From NCBI RefSeq assembly GCF_019431355.1, contig NZ_CP080269.1:4459001-4523000 (forward strand): DNA of 64,000 bases, given 5' to 3'. A model generated the notes under the pieces. That model ran no database searches. It was not told where the DNA came from and worked only from the letters and a program-made list of their open reading frames with translations. Shown in pieces: positions 8,401-15,543 of this stretch. How positions within the stretch are numbered: the first letter of the stretch is position 1; every line of letters starts with the position of its first letter. Origin of the DNA: Paenibacillus sp. R14(2021) (GTDB lineage Bacteria > Bacillota > Bacilli > Paenibacillales > Paenibacillaceae). Both the position numbers and the translations under genes were made by a program.

Positions 8401-8587
8401 CTAGCTCCTGCAGCTTCTCGATCTCCAGCTCCGTCCCGTAGAAGGACGGCTCATGCCAGGCAAACAGCCGCTGCTTGACGAATACGCCGGGCACATAGCC
8501 GGATGAGGCAATGGCGCCATAAAGCAGCGCATCGCCATGCGCCGTCAGACTGACCTGAATCGTCATCGTTTCCGTATAGGCGCTCAT
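5402..8587 (-). CDS. SNF2-family helicase/ATPase, partner of upstream SWIM protein
   Basis: A 1061-residue bacterial Swi2/Snf2 ATPase, likely a DNA translocase acting on the nucleoid or on protein-DNA complexes. The C-terminal half carries the ATPase motifs: ADDMGLGKTIQF (Walker A, near 589), LVLTSYAT, LDEAQNIKN (Walker B, near 694), ALTGTPIENRLSELWS, then GGVGLNLTAANHVFHFD and ATDRAYRMGQ (motif VI, near 996). The N-terminal half is the SNF2-associated region of bacterial enzymes. It has a Gly/Asp/Ala-rich low-complexity insert around residues 145-205. The start overlaps the stop of the upstream SWIM-protein gene as ATGA, so the two are translationally coupled and probably work together. A second helicase at 32274 has the SWIM domain fused to it. 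Confidence 0.93.
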   Translation of the reverse strand: MSAYTETMTIQVSLTAHGDALLYGAIASSGYVPGVFVKQRLFAWHEPSFYGTELEIEKLQELELVVLPAEQVIPFFAARKLLSHIEWIWEGDAAQLAELAPVLETCIDERKYVPSFSAFKAGKLNWIWDEEALDFKARRMLRPLRDAADKTTGEGRGFGADAGFDDTEDEAELAAIDGLSGGSDRSGGDDAELRGDSAWDGAAADAAAMDAEPGFAGGVRAAFSAAVFQRYYATEEAAGDLRRDFPLLFARDRGAAAAGMDARAWLVAAGWKADTSPFRPLLQLMEPSDGESVWRLALMLQDKLDPAVLAPVRLAADGEALGSWPSGWTPHVRERSAAWLAHLQASLPYDRLAGSSTDLLNAPLTDEAAWQFLTVDSQRLLASGWQVLLPAWWEAASRKKPRLRAKVRPGAGEASGERAGGTSFFGLDSLIDFDWRIAIGDTELSEAEFAELVARGERLVQFRGQWVPLDPVLLAQIRKAMAGVDPEKGLSFQDVLQLHLLSSGGAAEQPGTAGAKDTDAPDASEDENSIRLEVELNAHLMQLMGQLTQQTEWPAMDVPSSLHAELRSYQRDGFAWLAFLRRFGLGACLADDMGLGKTIQFITYLLHVAEQAAVNGNRRPSLLICPTSVLGNWQKEIQRFAPSLRVMLHYGSKRLSGEAFFEEAAEADLVLTSYATATLDQENLGSYTWSTICLDEAQNIKNAGTKQSMAVRSFPARHRIALTGTPIENRLSELWSIYDFINPGYLGSSRAFNDQFSQAIEKARDEERTQELQRLVKPFMLRRKKKDPAIQLDLPDKNEMKTYIHLTGEQSALYEQTVNELMEQVKKLEGIQRKGAILAALTQLKQLCDHPVLLTKEVLPESEDQDESAADTASLIGRSAKLERLLAMVKELREEDERCLIFTQYIGMGQMLQKVLAQELGEPVIYLHGGTSKTARDRMIEQFQSRELPPEAQPNVFILSIKAGGVGLNLTAANHVFHFDRWWNPAVENQATDRAYRMGQTRDVQVHKFISLGTLEERIDEMLESKQQLSDNVITSSEGWITELSTDALRDMFTLRRSLTD

Positions 8588-10278
8588 GACAGCAAACCTC
8601 CTTTACGCAGCTCTTCCTGCAGGGCGCGCAGCCTGCTGTTGCGGCTTGCGAAGGCATGAAAGAACAGCTCCCACCGCTCTTCGCGTTTCATCCGCGCGTA
8701 CAGCTTGGCGAGGCGCTTCAGCAGCTTCACGGCGGATTTGTAGCCGTCGCGGTTCTTCAGCAGCACGTAACGCTCAACCGCTTGATGATAGAAGGGAAGC
8801 AGCACCTCCGGCGCCTCCTTCTCCATCGGCTTCAGCATGGCAGCGCGAAAATCCAAAGGCTCCCGGCCGCAGCTCATCTGATAATCGATCCAGCGTTCCC
8901 ATCTTGAATGGGCGACCAGCGCCTCCTCATAGATCGTGCGGGAATAAGGCAGCATCCCTGCGAGCGTCTGCCACATGGCAGCCTCGGCCTCAGGCAGCCG
9001 TTCAACGACAGCCGTCCAATAATCGCAGTACGGCGATAAGTCCTCGCTGCGGTGCCCGCTCAGCAGCGGGCCGGTCGCAACGAGCCAATCTCGCAGCCGC
9101 TCCCATTGCCCGTCCCGCTGGATGACGTTCAGCAGCGGCACGACCAAGGCCGGCTTCAGCAGCAGCTTGCCGCCGGTCTGCTCCAGCAGCTTCTGCGCTT
9201 CGCGGTCGCGTCCCAGATAGATCCACAGCAAGCACTGCGCAAGCGTCCAAGGCACGCGCGATAAAGCCGCGCCATGTTCGAGCTCCGCAGCCTTCAGCCG
9301 CAGCAGTTCCTCCTCGTAGAGCGGGCTGCTGCCGCCGGCGGCAGGTCCAAGCCAGTTCAGCCACAGCGACTGATACAGCGCGGCGAAGCAGTTCAAGGAT
9401 TTCTCCTCCACCAGCATGCGGTTACGCAGATGATCCGCGGTTTCCAGCAGCAGCCTCCAATAGGCGGAGTCCCCGGGGCTCATCACGAGCTTCTCCTCCA
9501 GACTACGCTCGGTGGAAGCGAGCAGCTCGTCCGCGGCAATCTGCGTGTGGTAGCCCATGAAGAAGCCGGATTGACGCCAGTCCGCCTGCGCGGGCTTGAC
9601 CATGCGTTCAAGCACGAAGAAGGCGGCGTGCAAACTGAAGACCTGCTCGAGTGCCAGCGGCAGCTCAGGCTTCATGGCCTGCAGCTCCGAGAGCAGCTCC
9701 TTCGCTTCCTGCGTGCTTCGCACATGAAGATGAAGCGGGCCGATCCGCTGCTGGAACCGCTCATGCCATTCCGATACGGGCAGCTCGGCAAGCTCGTTCT
9801 CCGTCAATGTCACACGCGCGGCCTTGGAGGCGGCAGCCGGCGTTCTGCCGGCTGTGCCGTCCCCGGCTGGTGCGCCTGCTCGGGCGGAAGCAGCGCCGGC
9901 CGCGTCAGTCCGCTTGCCGGCCGCCGCCCCGGTTCCTCGCGCGGCTGCGGCCGCGGAGCGCGCATTCACGATCGCGGGAACCGGGCGTCCGCCAAGCGCG
10001 GCATACGCCATCAGCGCCGCGACCATATGCTTGCAGCCGCGGTTCATGGGGCAGTCGCAGCTGCTCTTCTTCAAGCTTGCGAGATCAAGCGAGACGGTAT
10101 AAGCCGCCTTTCCCCTTACGGTCGTGCTGAGCCGTTCCGGTTCTTCCATGGCGAGCTCGTCCACACGATTTTGTTTATAATATTGAAACCCGCGCATGAG
10201 CGTCAGTTCATCGAAATAGCCGGCGATATCCTCCAGGAGACCGCGCCAAGCCGCGTCGTCGATCGTCATTTGTGTCAT
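8584..10278 (-). CDS. SWIM zinc-finger protein
   Basis: A 564-residue protein with a SWIM motif near residues 73-86: SCDCPMNRGCKHMVA, i.e. C-x-C-xn-C-x-H. SWIM domains bind zinc and are thought to contact DNA or protein; in bacteria they are often paired with SNF2 ATPases. An Ala/Gly-rich linker (residues about 105-160) follows, and the rest is helical without a recognised domain. ATG 10278 has AGGAG 13 bases upstream. A TTG at 10305 would add nine residues but lies before that ribosome site. The gene overlaps the downstream SNF2 gene by four bases, forming a two-gene operon. Confidence 0.85.
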   Translation of the reverse strand: MTQMTIDDAAWRGLLEDIAGYFDELTLMRGFQYYKQNRVDELAMEEPERLSTTVRGKAAYTVSLDLASLKKSSCDCPMNRGCKHMVAALMAYAALGGRPVPAIVNARSAAAAARGTGAAAGKRTDAAGAASARAGAPAGDGTAGRTPAAASKAARVTLTENELAELPVSEWHERFQQRIGPLHLHVRSTQEAKELLSELQAMKPELPLALEQVFSLHAAFFVLERMVKPAQADWRQSGFFMGYHTQIAADELLASTERSLEEKLVMSPGDSAYWRLLLETADHLRNRMLVEEKSLNCFAALYQSLWLNWLGPAAGGSSPLYEEELLRLKAAELEHGAALSRVPWTLAQCLLWIYLGRDREAQKLLEQTGGKLLLKPALVVPLLNVIQRDGQWERLRDWLVATGPLLSGHRSEDLSPYCDYWTAVVERLPEAEAAMWQTLAGMLPYSRTIYEEALVAHSRWERWIDYQMSCGREPLDFRAAMLKPMEKEAPEVLLPFYHQAVERYVLLKNRDGYKSAVKLLKRLAKLYARMKREERWELFFHAFASRNSRLRALQEELRKGGLLS

Positions 10279-10316
10279 GTTCGTCCCTAGACTCCTTACT
10301 CTCAATCGTTCTTTCC

Positions 10317-10325
10317 ATTATACCA
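10317..10325 (-). promoter_or_regulatory. Extended -10 promoter of the SWIM-SNF2 operon
   Basis: On the minus strand the sequence TGGTATAATGG gives a perfect TATAAT (10317-10322) with the TG-n extension. No good -35 is visible. It lies 39 bases before the chosen start. Confidence 0.5.
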
Positions 10326-10697
10326 GTTCCTGCAGCCGCACGACCCGAACGCAAGCTAAAATTCAAACCTGGAACCAGCGAAAGTGTGAAGAAAGTATGA
10401 GCTTGCCGATCCCGAAACTTATCTAACAATTATCTGCTACAGTAGGGTTACAGCTATTCCCGCAGCGCCGCATAGGGGCGGATCCAGACAGCATGAGCAT
10501 TATTCCGAAGAATCAGGTCCGCTTCACCAAGACCCGCAAACTTCATCCTATACGGCTCCGGGTGCAGCTGTTTTTATTTTTCGTTCAAACCGTTTATCCT
10601 CAGTTTCATCGTTTGATTCGTGCGGCGGCCTCCTCTTGGAGCCGCCCTTTTTGCGTTCGCTGACAGCAATCCGCAAGGCAGCGGTCAATCATCCTAA
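10326..10697. other. Non-coding stretch with two tandem terminators
   Basis: Between the divergent SWIM and RNase HI genes are 535 bases without a convincing gene. On the plus strand a short stem (ACGGCT / AGCTGT, 10552-10571) is followed by TTTTTATTTTT. At 10624-10652 a GC-rich stem (GGCGGCCTCC / GGAGCCGCC) is followed by TTTTT. Two terminators in a row suggest that something is transcribed from about 10.44 kb, possibly a small RNA, but I could not identify a convincing promoter. A 57-codon frame from ATG 10494 has no ribosome site and runs through both terminators. Confidence 0.4.
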
Positions 10698-10726
10698 GCG
10701 ACACCGCGTATGTTAAAGCGTATAAT
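10698..10726 (+). promoter_or_regulatory. SigA-type promoter of the RNase HI gene
   Basis: GCGACA (10698-10703) and a perfect TATAAT (10721-10726) are separated by 17 bp. The start codon lies about 80 bases beyond the predicted transcription start. Confidence 0.55.
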
Positions 10727-10813
10727 GACAGATAGAGGTGCGGCAGCGAGGCAATTATTGCGCTGCTGCCGGATAAAGATGCAGATGAAATCCGAGTCGA
10801 GGAAGGTGCATGA

Positions 10814-11473
10814 GTGGCCAAGCAGAAATTTTATGTCGTCTGGGTAGGCAGACAGCCGGGCATCTACACGAACTGGGGCGAGTGCCAGGAGCAGATCAAC
10901 AAGTTCGACGATGCCAAATTCAAGTCCTACGAGAGCCGCGCCGAGGCGGATGAAGCCTATAAGGGCGGCTGGAAGAAGCACTGGGGGCAGGGCAGCGGCG
11001 CGGCAGCGAAGAGCGGCAGCTCGCAGTTCGGCAGGAAAGCGTCTGAGCCAGATCCGGAGAACGCAGAGATCGACTACAACAGCATCTCCGTCGACGTGGG
11101 CACGAGCGGCAATCCCGGCCCTGTGGAATATAAGGGCGTGGACACAGCGACGGGCGAGGTGATTTTCTCCGTGGGGCCGATTGCCAAGGGGACGAACAAT
11201 CTCGGCGAGTTTCTCGCCATCGTGCACGGATTGGCATTCTTGAAGCAGCAGGGCAGCAGCAAGACGGTATACAGCGACTCCGTCAATGCGCTGAAATGGG
11301 TCAAGCAGAAGGCGGTCTCTTCGACGCTGCCGAGAGATGCCTCCACGGCGGAGATTTGGAGCATGGTGGACCGGGCGGTCCGCTGGCTGGAAAGCAATAC
11401 GTATACGAATAAAGTGTTGAAATGGCAGACGAAGCAATGGGGCGAAATCAAAGCGGATTACGGACGGAAATAA
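10814..11473 (+). CDS. rnhA: RNase HI with N-terminal hybrid-binding domain
   Basis: A 219-residue enzyme that cuts the RNA strand of RNA-DNA hybrids. Residues 1-50 form the hybrid-binding (viroplasmin-like) domain: KFYVVWVGRQPGIYTNWGEC, then FDDAKFKSYESRAEADEAY. A Gly/Ser-rich linker leads to the RNase H fold with the four carboxylates in place: Asp near 94 (SVDVGTSGNPGP), Glu near 131 (NNLGEFLA), Asp near 154 (YSDS) and Asp near 214 (KADYGRK). The start is GTG 10814, eight bases after GAGGAAGG; an ATG four bases earlier is out of frame. Confidence 0.9.
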   Translation: MAKQKFYVVWVGRQPGIYTNWGECQEQINKFDDAKFKSYESRAEADEAYKGGWKKHWGQGSGAAAKSGSSQFGRKASEPDPENAEIDYNSISVDVGTSGNPGPVEYKGVDTATGEVIFSVGPIAKGTNNLGEFLAIVHGLAFLKQQGSSKTVYSDSVNALKWVKQKAVSSTLPRDASTAEIWSMVDRAVRWLESNTYTNKVLKWQTKQWGEIKADYGRK

Positions 11474-11621
11474 GCCTGTCTGCAGCGGCTTGCCGCAGGC
11501 AGGCTCCTGCAGGCAGCTTGGGATGCGCCGAGGTGAGAGCTGCTGTGTGGATTTGTCCGAAGGCGCTTGATCCGCCGGCAGCACAAACAACCTGCCAGAC
11601 ACGAAAGAGGCGGTGACGGTT

Positions 11622-11942
11622 ATGACTCTGCGGGAATGGACCGAACGGGAATGGCTTGAAGGAGAGCGGGCACGGCGCGAAGCGGTGTTTTTCTACACGC
11701 CCTTATGCGGAACATGCAAGGCGGCGCTGCGCATGCTTGAGGTGATCGATGCGATGGAGCTGCCCATTGCGGTGTCGAAGGTGAACATTAATTTTGCTCC
11801 TTTCTTGAGGGACGAGTGGCGAATCGCGAGTGTGCCCGCCCTGTTCTTGGTGCGGGAAGGCGAACCCGTGCATGCCGAGTATGCGATGCGTTCGGTCGAT
11901 ACGCTTTACCGGCTGTTGAAGGAATTTGCTGCGAATCCATAG
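11622..11942 (+). CDS. Thioredoxin-like protein
   Basis: A 106-residue single-domain thioredoxin-fold protein. FFYTPLCGTCKAALRML holds the C-x-x-C redox pair (CGTC). The cis-proline element follows as RIASVPALFLVREG. It has no signal peptide, so it is cytosolic; it resembles the YtpP/YusE-type small thioredoxins of Bacilli. ATG 11622 is preferred, with AGAGGCGG upstream; a GTG at 11613 in the same frame is only two bases from AGAGG. It follows rnhA after about 150 bases and ends at a good terminator. Confidence 0.85.
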   Translation: MTLREWTEREWLEGERARREAVFFYTPLCGTCKAALRMLEVIDAMELPIAVSKVNINFAPFLRDEWRIASVPALFLVREGEPVHAEYAMRSVDTLYRLLKEFAANP

Positions 11943-11951
11943 GCATGTTAT

Positions 11952-11985
11952 AGAGAACCCGTGCAGTGACGCGGGTTCTCTTTTT
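11952..11985 (+). terminator. Intrinsic terminator
   Basis: AGAGAACCCG / CGGGTTCTCT stem followed by TTTT, just after the thioredoxin-like gene. Confidence 0.85.
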
Positions 11986-12090
11986 GTATGAGCTTGTCTT
12001 CGCATACATTGCTGGGGATGGGAAATGATAGCCGTTGTAAGGGATGCTGTAGGCTTGCCCGCCACAGGAACGTACAAGGGAGGAATGGTT

Positions 12091-13170
12091 ATGATCCGGA
12101 CAAAATCGAGCTTGCTGGTCAAGTGCATGTCGATGCTGCTGATTACGGCACTCATGCTGCTATCGGCCTGCTCGCGAAATAACGAGAGGCAAGGCGGAGA
12201 GCGCGCTGCCGATGTCAATCCGAAGAAAGTAGCTTTGAATACAACCGCTCTAGCCAAGCGGCCTGCAGCACGTTATTCGGACAAGGACCTCGTCAAGAAG
12301 CTTCCGGGCTTCCGAAACGGTTACAAAGAAGTGAACGGATTCACGATTCACTATGTCGAAGGCGGGAAAGGCGAGCCATTGTTCCTGCTTCCGGGCTGGC
12401 CGGTAACTTGGTACGCGTTTAGCAAAATCATGCCGGAGCTGGCCAAGAACTATCATGTTTATTCGATTGACTATCGCGGCATGGGCAGTTCAGGCAAGCC
12501 TAAATCAGGCTACGACAAGAAAACGATGGCTTCGGATATTTATGCCTTGGGCAAGGCGCTTGGCTACAAGAAATTGAATATAGCTGGACATGATATCGGA
12601 GCCACGATCGCTTACGCTTATGCAGCCAATTACCCGCAGGCTACCCAGAAAATCGTGCTGATGGATGCTTCCCACCCTAACGAAAACTTTTTGAAAATCC
12701 CTATTTTGCCGCCGCCGGGCGTTTACGACGAGAATAACCCCGAGCGCCCCAAGTTCTACTGGTGGTTTGCGCTGAATACCGTACCGGGATTGTCGGAGAA
12801 GCTGCTGCAGGGCAAGCAGCTGGATATCGCGTATAACTGGATCTATGATTACATGGGCTACAACAAGAACGCGCTCAGCAAAGAGGAACGGGAGGTCTAC
12901 CTCGCAGCCTATTCCCAGCCTGAGGCGCTTCGCGCAGGAAACGAATGGTATAAGGCGTTCAGGCAGGACATCGAAGACTTGAAAACGTATAAGCCGCTTT
13001 CCGTCCCGGCGCTCGGAATCGGCGGCGTGTCCGGTTATCCAATGCTTGAACTGTTCTTGCGCGAACATGCGCCGAACGCGAAAACCGTGAAGCTGGAAAA
13101 AACCGGACATTGGATCGCGGAGGAGAACCCGCAAGCCACCATAAAGCTGTTTAGGGAGTTTTTCCGGTAA
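12091..13170 (+). CDS. Lipoprotein alpha/beta hydrolase (epoxide-hydrolase/dehalogenase-like)
   Basis: A 359-residue lipid-anchored hydrolase. Residues 1-27 form a lipoprotein signal ending in the lipobox LLSAC. The hydrolase core shows the oxyanion loop FLLPGWPVTWYAF, the nucleophile elbow GHDIGATIAYAYA with Asp as nucleophile, and the catalytic His in KTGHWIAEENP. An Asp nucleophile points to the epoxide hydrolase / haloalkane dehalogenase group rather than a serine esterase; the substrate is unknown. ATG 12091 is chosen because AAGGGAGG lies at proper distance; ATG 12085 is almost on top of it. Confidence 0.87.
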   Translation: MIRTKSSLLVKCMSMLLITALMLLSACSRNNERQGGERAADVNPKKVALNTTALAKRPAARYSDKDLVKKLPGFRNGYKEVNGFTIHYVEGGKGEPLFLLPGWPVTWYAFSKIMPELAKNYHVYSIDYRGMGSSGKPKSGYDKKTMASDIYALGKALGYKKLNIAGHDIGATIAYAYAANYPQATQKIVLMDASHPNENFLKIPILPPPGVYDENNPERPKFYWWFALNTVPGLSEKLLQGKQLDIAYNWIYDYMGYNKNALSKEEREVYLAAYSQPEALRAGNEWYKAFRQDIEDLKTYKPLSVPALGIGGVSGYPMLELFLREHAPNAKTVKLEKTGHWIAEENPQATIKLFREFFR

Positions 13171-13187
13171 CGGTATGCAGCAGTCAG

Positions 13188-13219
13188 CCCTCGACTTGGA
13201 GACAAGCCGGGGGTTTTTT
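13188..13219 (+). terminator. Intrinsic terminator
   Basis: CCCTCGACTTG / CAAGCCGGGGG stem with a GAGA loop and TTTTTT tail, after the hydrolase gene. Confidence 0.8.
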
Positions 13220-13276
13220 CGTATGCGCGCGTCACTGCGGAAACTTAAGAAAGATTTTATTTCTAACGTTGTTTCT

Positions 13277-13300
13277 TTTAAACAGTTCGCTTTATTCTTA
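13277..13300 (+). promoter_or_regulatory. Promoter element shared with vanZ-sigma operon (copy 1)
   Basis: The core TTTAAA-N-AGTT-NN-CTTTAT ends 29 bases before the VanY start. It matches copy 2 at 14311-14334 in 19 of 24 positions and sits at nearly the same distance from the start codon. No standard -35 accompanies it, so it may be read by the ECF sigma factor encoded at 14944. Confidence 0.5.
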
Positions 13301-13329
13301 GCTGGACGAACGATCAGGAGGAAGAAGGA

Positions 13330-14217
13330 ATGAAGAAATGGCTTTTGCTGCTTGCCGTGCTGCTGTTGGTCGGCTACAAAGCCGTGCAGTTGCAGCACGG
13401 CAAGCAGGCCGGGAACAACAATACACCGCCTGCGACAACCGCCGAGCAAGTTCAGGGCCAGCCTCCCGAACAGGATGCAGCCAAGAACGAGCTCACAGTA
13501 CACGTAACCGAGAATCAGATTCACGAAGGCGATTTGCTGCTGGTCAACAGGGATATCCCCGTTCCCGCGGGGGAACCGGGGTCCGAAGCGGTCGAGCTCT
13601 ATCGGCACAAAGAGCTGCTGAACGGCTTCGGACTGCTTAATAATACGATTCGCTTGTCGCCAAGCTTAGCGGAGAAGTTCTCCGCGATGGTCGAAGCAGC
13701 CGCGAAAGACGGCGTGAACCATTTCATGATTAGCAGCGGCTATCGGGACGAAAACCAGCAGAAGGAGCTTTATCGCGAGAAGGGCGCCGATTACGCGATG
13801 CCGGCAGGCTACAGCGAACATAATCTTGGCTTGTCGCTTGACATTGGGTCCACGCTTGGAGAGATGAGAACGGCACCCGAAGGGAAATGGCTGACGGCGA
13901 ACGGATGGAAGTATGGGTTCATCCTGCGGTATCCGAAGGACAAATCGGCCATAACCGGCACCTTGTTCGAGCCCTGGCATTTTCGCTATGTCGGCTTGCC
14001 TCACAGCGCAATCATGGCGGAGCATCATTTTGTCTTGGAAGAATACCTGGACTATTTGAAGCAGCAGAAGACGATTTCCGTGACGGTCGAAGGGCGTAAG
14101 TATGACATCTTCTACTATCCCATCGCCGGAGATAAGACCATACATGTGCCGCTGACCGGCGATTACGATATTTCCGGCAACAATACGGACGGCATTATCA
14201 TAACCGTGCAATCCTGA
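13330..14217 (+). CDS. VanY-type D-alanyl-D-alanine carboxypeptidase (M15B)
   Basis: A 295-residue membrane-anchored or secreted peptidase that trims the terminal D-Ala of peptidoglycan precursors. Residues 3-18 are hydrophobic. A Gln/Pro-rich spacer follows, then the M15B core: FMISSGYRDENQQKELY, the zinc site GYSEHNLGLSLDIG (His and Asp) and the last zinc ligand in FEPWHFRYVG. The C-terminal tail of about 70 residues beyond the peptidase domain has no recognised motif. AGGAGGAAGAAGG precedes the ATG. Next come a VanZ-family gene and an ECF sigma gene, and the promoters of both transcripts share a 24-bp element, so the three probably form one envelope-stress module. Confidence 0.9.
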   Translation: MKKWLLLLAVLLLVGYKAVQLQHGKQAGNNNTPPATTAEQVQGQPPEQDAAKNELTVHVTENQIHEGDLLLVNRDIPVPAGEPGSEAVELYRHKELLNGFGLLNNTIRLSPSLAEKFSAMVEAAAKDGVNHFMISSGYRDENQQKELYREKGADYAMPAGYSEHNLGLSLDIGSTLGEMRTAPEGKWLTANGWKYGFILRYPKDKSAITGTLFEPWHFRYVGLPHSAIMAEHHFVLEEYLDYLKQQKTISVTVEGRKYDIFYYPIAGDKTIHVPLTGDYDISGNNTDGIIITVQS

Positions 14218-14231
14218 TCCGCGAAAGATCG

Positions 14232-14262
14232 GCCCGCATAGCTGAATAGCGCCTATACGGGC
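14232..14262 (+). terminator. Hairpin after VanY gene
   Basis: GCCCGCATAG / CTATACGGGC stem without a U-tract; a weak terminator or mRNA-end structure. Confidence 0.4.
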
Positions 14263-14310
14263 TAATTGGAGCTGAGGTTTTATGAAAATTTAAGATTTAC
14301 CCACTTTCTC

Positions 14311-14334
14311 TTTAAAAAGTTTTCTTTATACTAA
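14311..14334 (+). promoter_or_regulatory. Promoter element shared with vanY (copy 2)
   Basis: Same TTTAAA-N-AGTT-NN-CTTTAT core as 13277-13300, ending 30 bases before the VanZ start. Both copies are preceded by TTTCT. Confidence 0.5.
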
Positions 14335-14364
14335 ATGCTGCAGCCAAGAAAGCGGGGAAGCGGT

Positions 14365-14922
14365 ATGAACGCAAAACGATTCTTAACGGGCCTTATCATT
14401 CGCGCGCTGCTTGCCATCTATTTGTATGCCTTGTTCAAAATCATTCTGTTCAAGTTCCGCGTGATCGACGCCGCCTATCTTCGAGAGCAGCTGATGCGGA
14501 GCCTGACTCATCCCGGTTATGTGCGTTCGCGAATAGAAGGAAGCAATCTGACCCCCTTTAAAGAAATAGACAGAACGATACATGAATTATCGCCCTATGA
14601 ACTGGCGTATCTGATCGGAAATATAGCACTTTTCGTCCCGTTCGGCGTAATTCTCGGATTGCTATTCGCAAGCCGCAAATTATCGCTCCTATGCGCGTTC
14701 CTCTATTCGCTCGGCCTAAGTCTGGTTCTGGAGGGCTCGCAAGCCGTATTCGCGATCGGAAGCTTCGATGTCGACGATCTCCTGCTGAATGCTCTCGGCG
14801 GTTTGATGGGCTGCGCTCTGTTCAAATTCTGGACGGCAGCGACGCGAACGGAACCAAGCGATCTTCAAGATGAGCAAACCATACCGGAGCAAGCCGCAGG
14901 CGCTCTGCACGTACAAGGATAA
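14365..14922 (+). CDS. VanZ-family membrane protein
   Basis: A 185-residue protein with at least four membrane segments: residues about 8-28, 75-97, 101-122 and 128-150. The VanZ-family pattern is seen as TPFKEI near residue 60 and NIALFVPFGVILGLLF, then DVDDLLLNALGGLMGCALF at the end. VanZ proteins raise low-level resistance to glycopeptides, mainly teicoplanin, by an unclear mechanism. ATG 14365 follows GGGGAAGCGGT. The next gene, an ECF sigma factor, starts 21 bases after the stop, so the two are cotranscribed. Confidence 0.88.
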   Translation: MNAKRFLTGLIIRALLAIYLYALFKIILFKFRVIDAAYLREQLMRSLTHPGYVRSRIEGSNLTPFKEIDRTIHELSPYELAYLIGNIALFVPFGVILGLLFASRKLSLLCAFLYSLGLSLVLEGSQAVFAIGSFDVDDLLLNALGGLMGCALFKFWTAATRTEPSDLQDEQTIPEQAAGALHVQG

Positions 14923-14943
14923 ACGGAAATGAGGGATGAAACG

Positions 14944-15441
14944 ATGAGCGACGTGTTCAACACGCTTTATCAGAAGCACTACAAAAAAGTCTATTCTTAT
15001 GCTTATTCGATTTTGCGAGACCACTTTCTAGCGCAAGACGCGGTACAAGAAACGTTTATCAAAATATTCCGATGGTTCAGCGCCCGGAAGGTGGATGACA
15101 TACAGGAGGGATGGCTGAACGTCATCTCCAGAAATACCGCGATCGATCTGTACAGGAAGCGGATGAGAAGCCAGGAATTCTCGTGCGACCGCATGGAAGT
15201 CATCTCTGGTGCCGTCGACATGGGATTGGATAGCTCCTTCGAGAAGTCGGACGAGTACGAGCTGCTCGAAGGCTTGAACCCGGAGCAGCGGAAGGCGCTG
15301 CTGCTCGTATACGGCTGCGGACTGACTTACAAACAGCTGGCGTCCATGCAAAAAAAATCGCTCGGCGCCGTGAAGACGCAAATCCATCGGGCCAAGAAGA
15401 AGCTTCAGGCGATGTCGCGTGAAATAGAGCCTGCGTATTAA
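14944..15441 (+). CDS. ECF-type RNA polymerase sigma factor
   Basis: A 165-residue group 4 sigma factor. Region 2 spans about residues 8-75 (FLAQDAVQETFIKIFRWF, then WLNVISRNTAIDLYRKR). Region 4 spans about 108-160 (LNPEQRKALLLVYGCGLTYKQLASM, then SLGAVKTQIHRAKKKL). ATG 14944 has GAGGG eight bases upstream; ATG 14929, five codons earlier, is possible. No anti-sigma factor gene is next to it, which is unusual; the cotranscribed VanZ membrane protein could take a sensing role, but that is speculation. Target promoters may be the shared elements before vanY and vanZ. Confidence 0.88.
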   Translation: MSDVFNTLYQKHYKKVYSYAYSILRDHFLAQDAVQETFIKIFRWFSARKVDDIQEGWLNVISRNTAIDLYRKRMRSQEFSCDRMEVISGAVDMGLDSSFEKSDEYELLEGLNPEQRKALLLVYGCGLTYKQLASMQKKSLGAVKTQIHRAKKKLQAMSREIEPAY

Positions 15442-15463
15442 CAGGGGATAAGCCTTTCGTGGC

Positions 15464-15503
15464 AAAAAAATGCAGCTCGTTCAAATGAACAAGCTGCATT
15501 TTT
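15464..15503. terminator. Bidirectional terminator
   Basis: ATGCAGCT / AGCTGCAT arms with an inner GTTC / GAAC pair, flanked by seven A on one side and TTTTTG on the other. It lies between the sigma gene and the converging azoreductase gene. Confidence 0.85.
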
Positions 15504-15543
15504 GTTTTCGTACCCTATATTAATCAGCTGTTAAGTCTGCAGC

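Noticed and set aside
5402..10278. SWIM/SNF2 pair as a phage-defence system
   Set aside because: No nuclease, methylase, protease or mobile-element marker is adjacent; the locus sits among housekeeping-like genes.
10494..10667. 57-codon plus-strand ORF before RNase HI
   Set aside because: No ribosome site and two U-tailed terminators lie inside it.
12505..13608. 367-codon minus-strand frame across the hydrolase/VanY region
   Set aside because: Covers a plus-strand terminator and parts of two clear plus-strand genes; no ribosome site.
13330..15441. Acquired vancomycin-resistance (vanHAX) cluster
   Set aside because: No vanH, vanA/B ligase, vanX, vanR or vanS; only VanY- and VanZ-family proteins with an ECF sigma factor.
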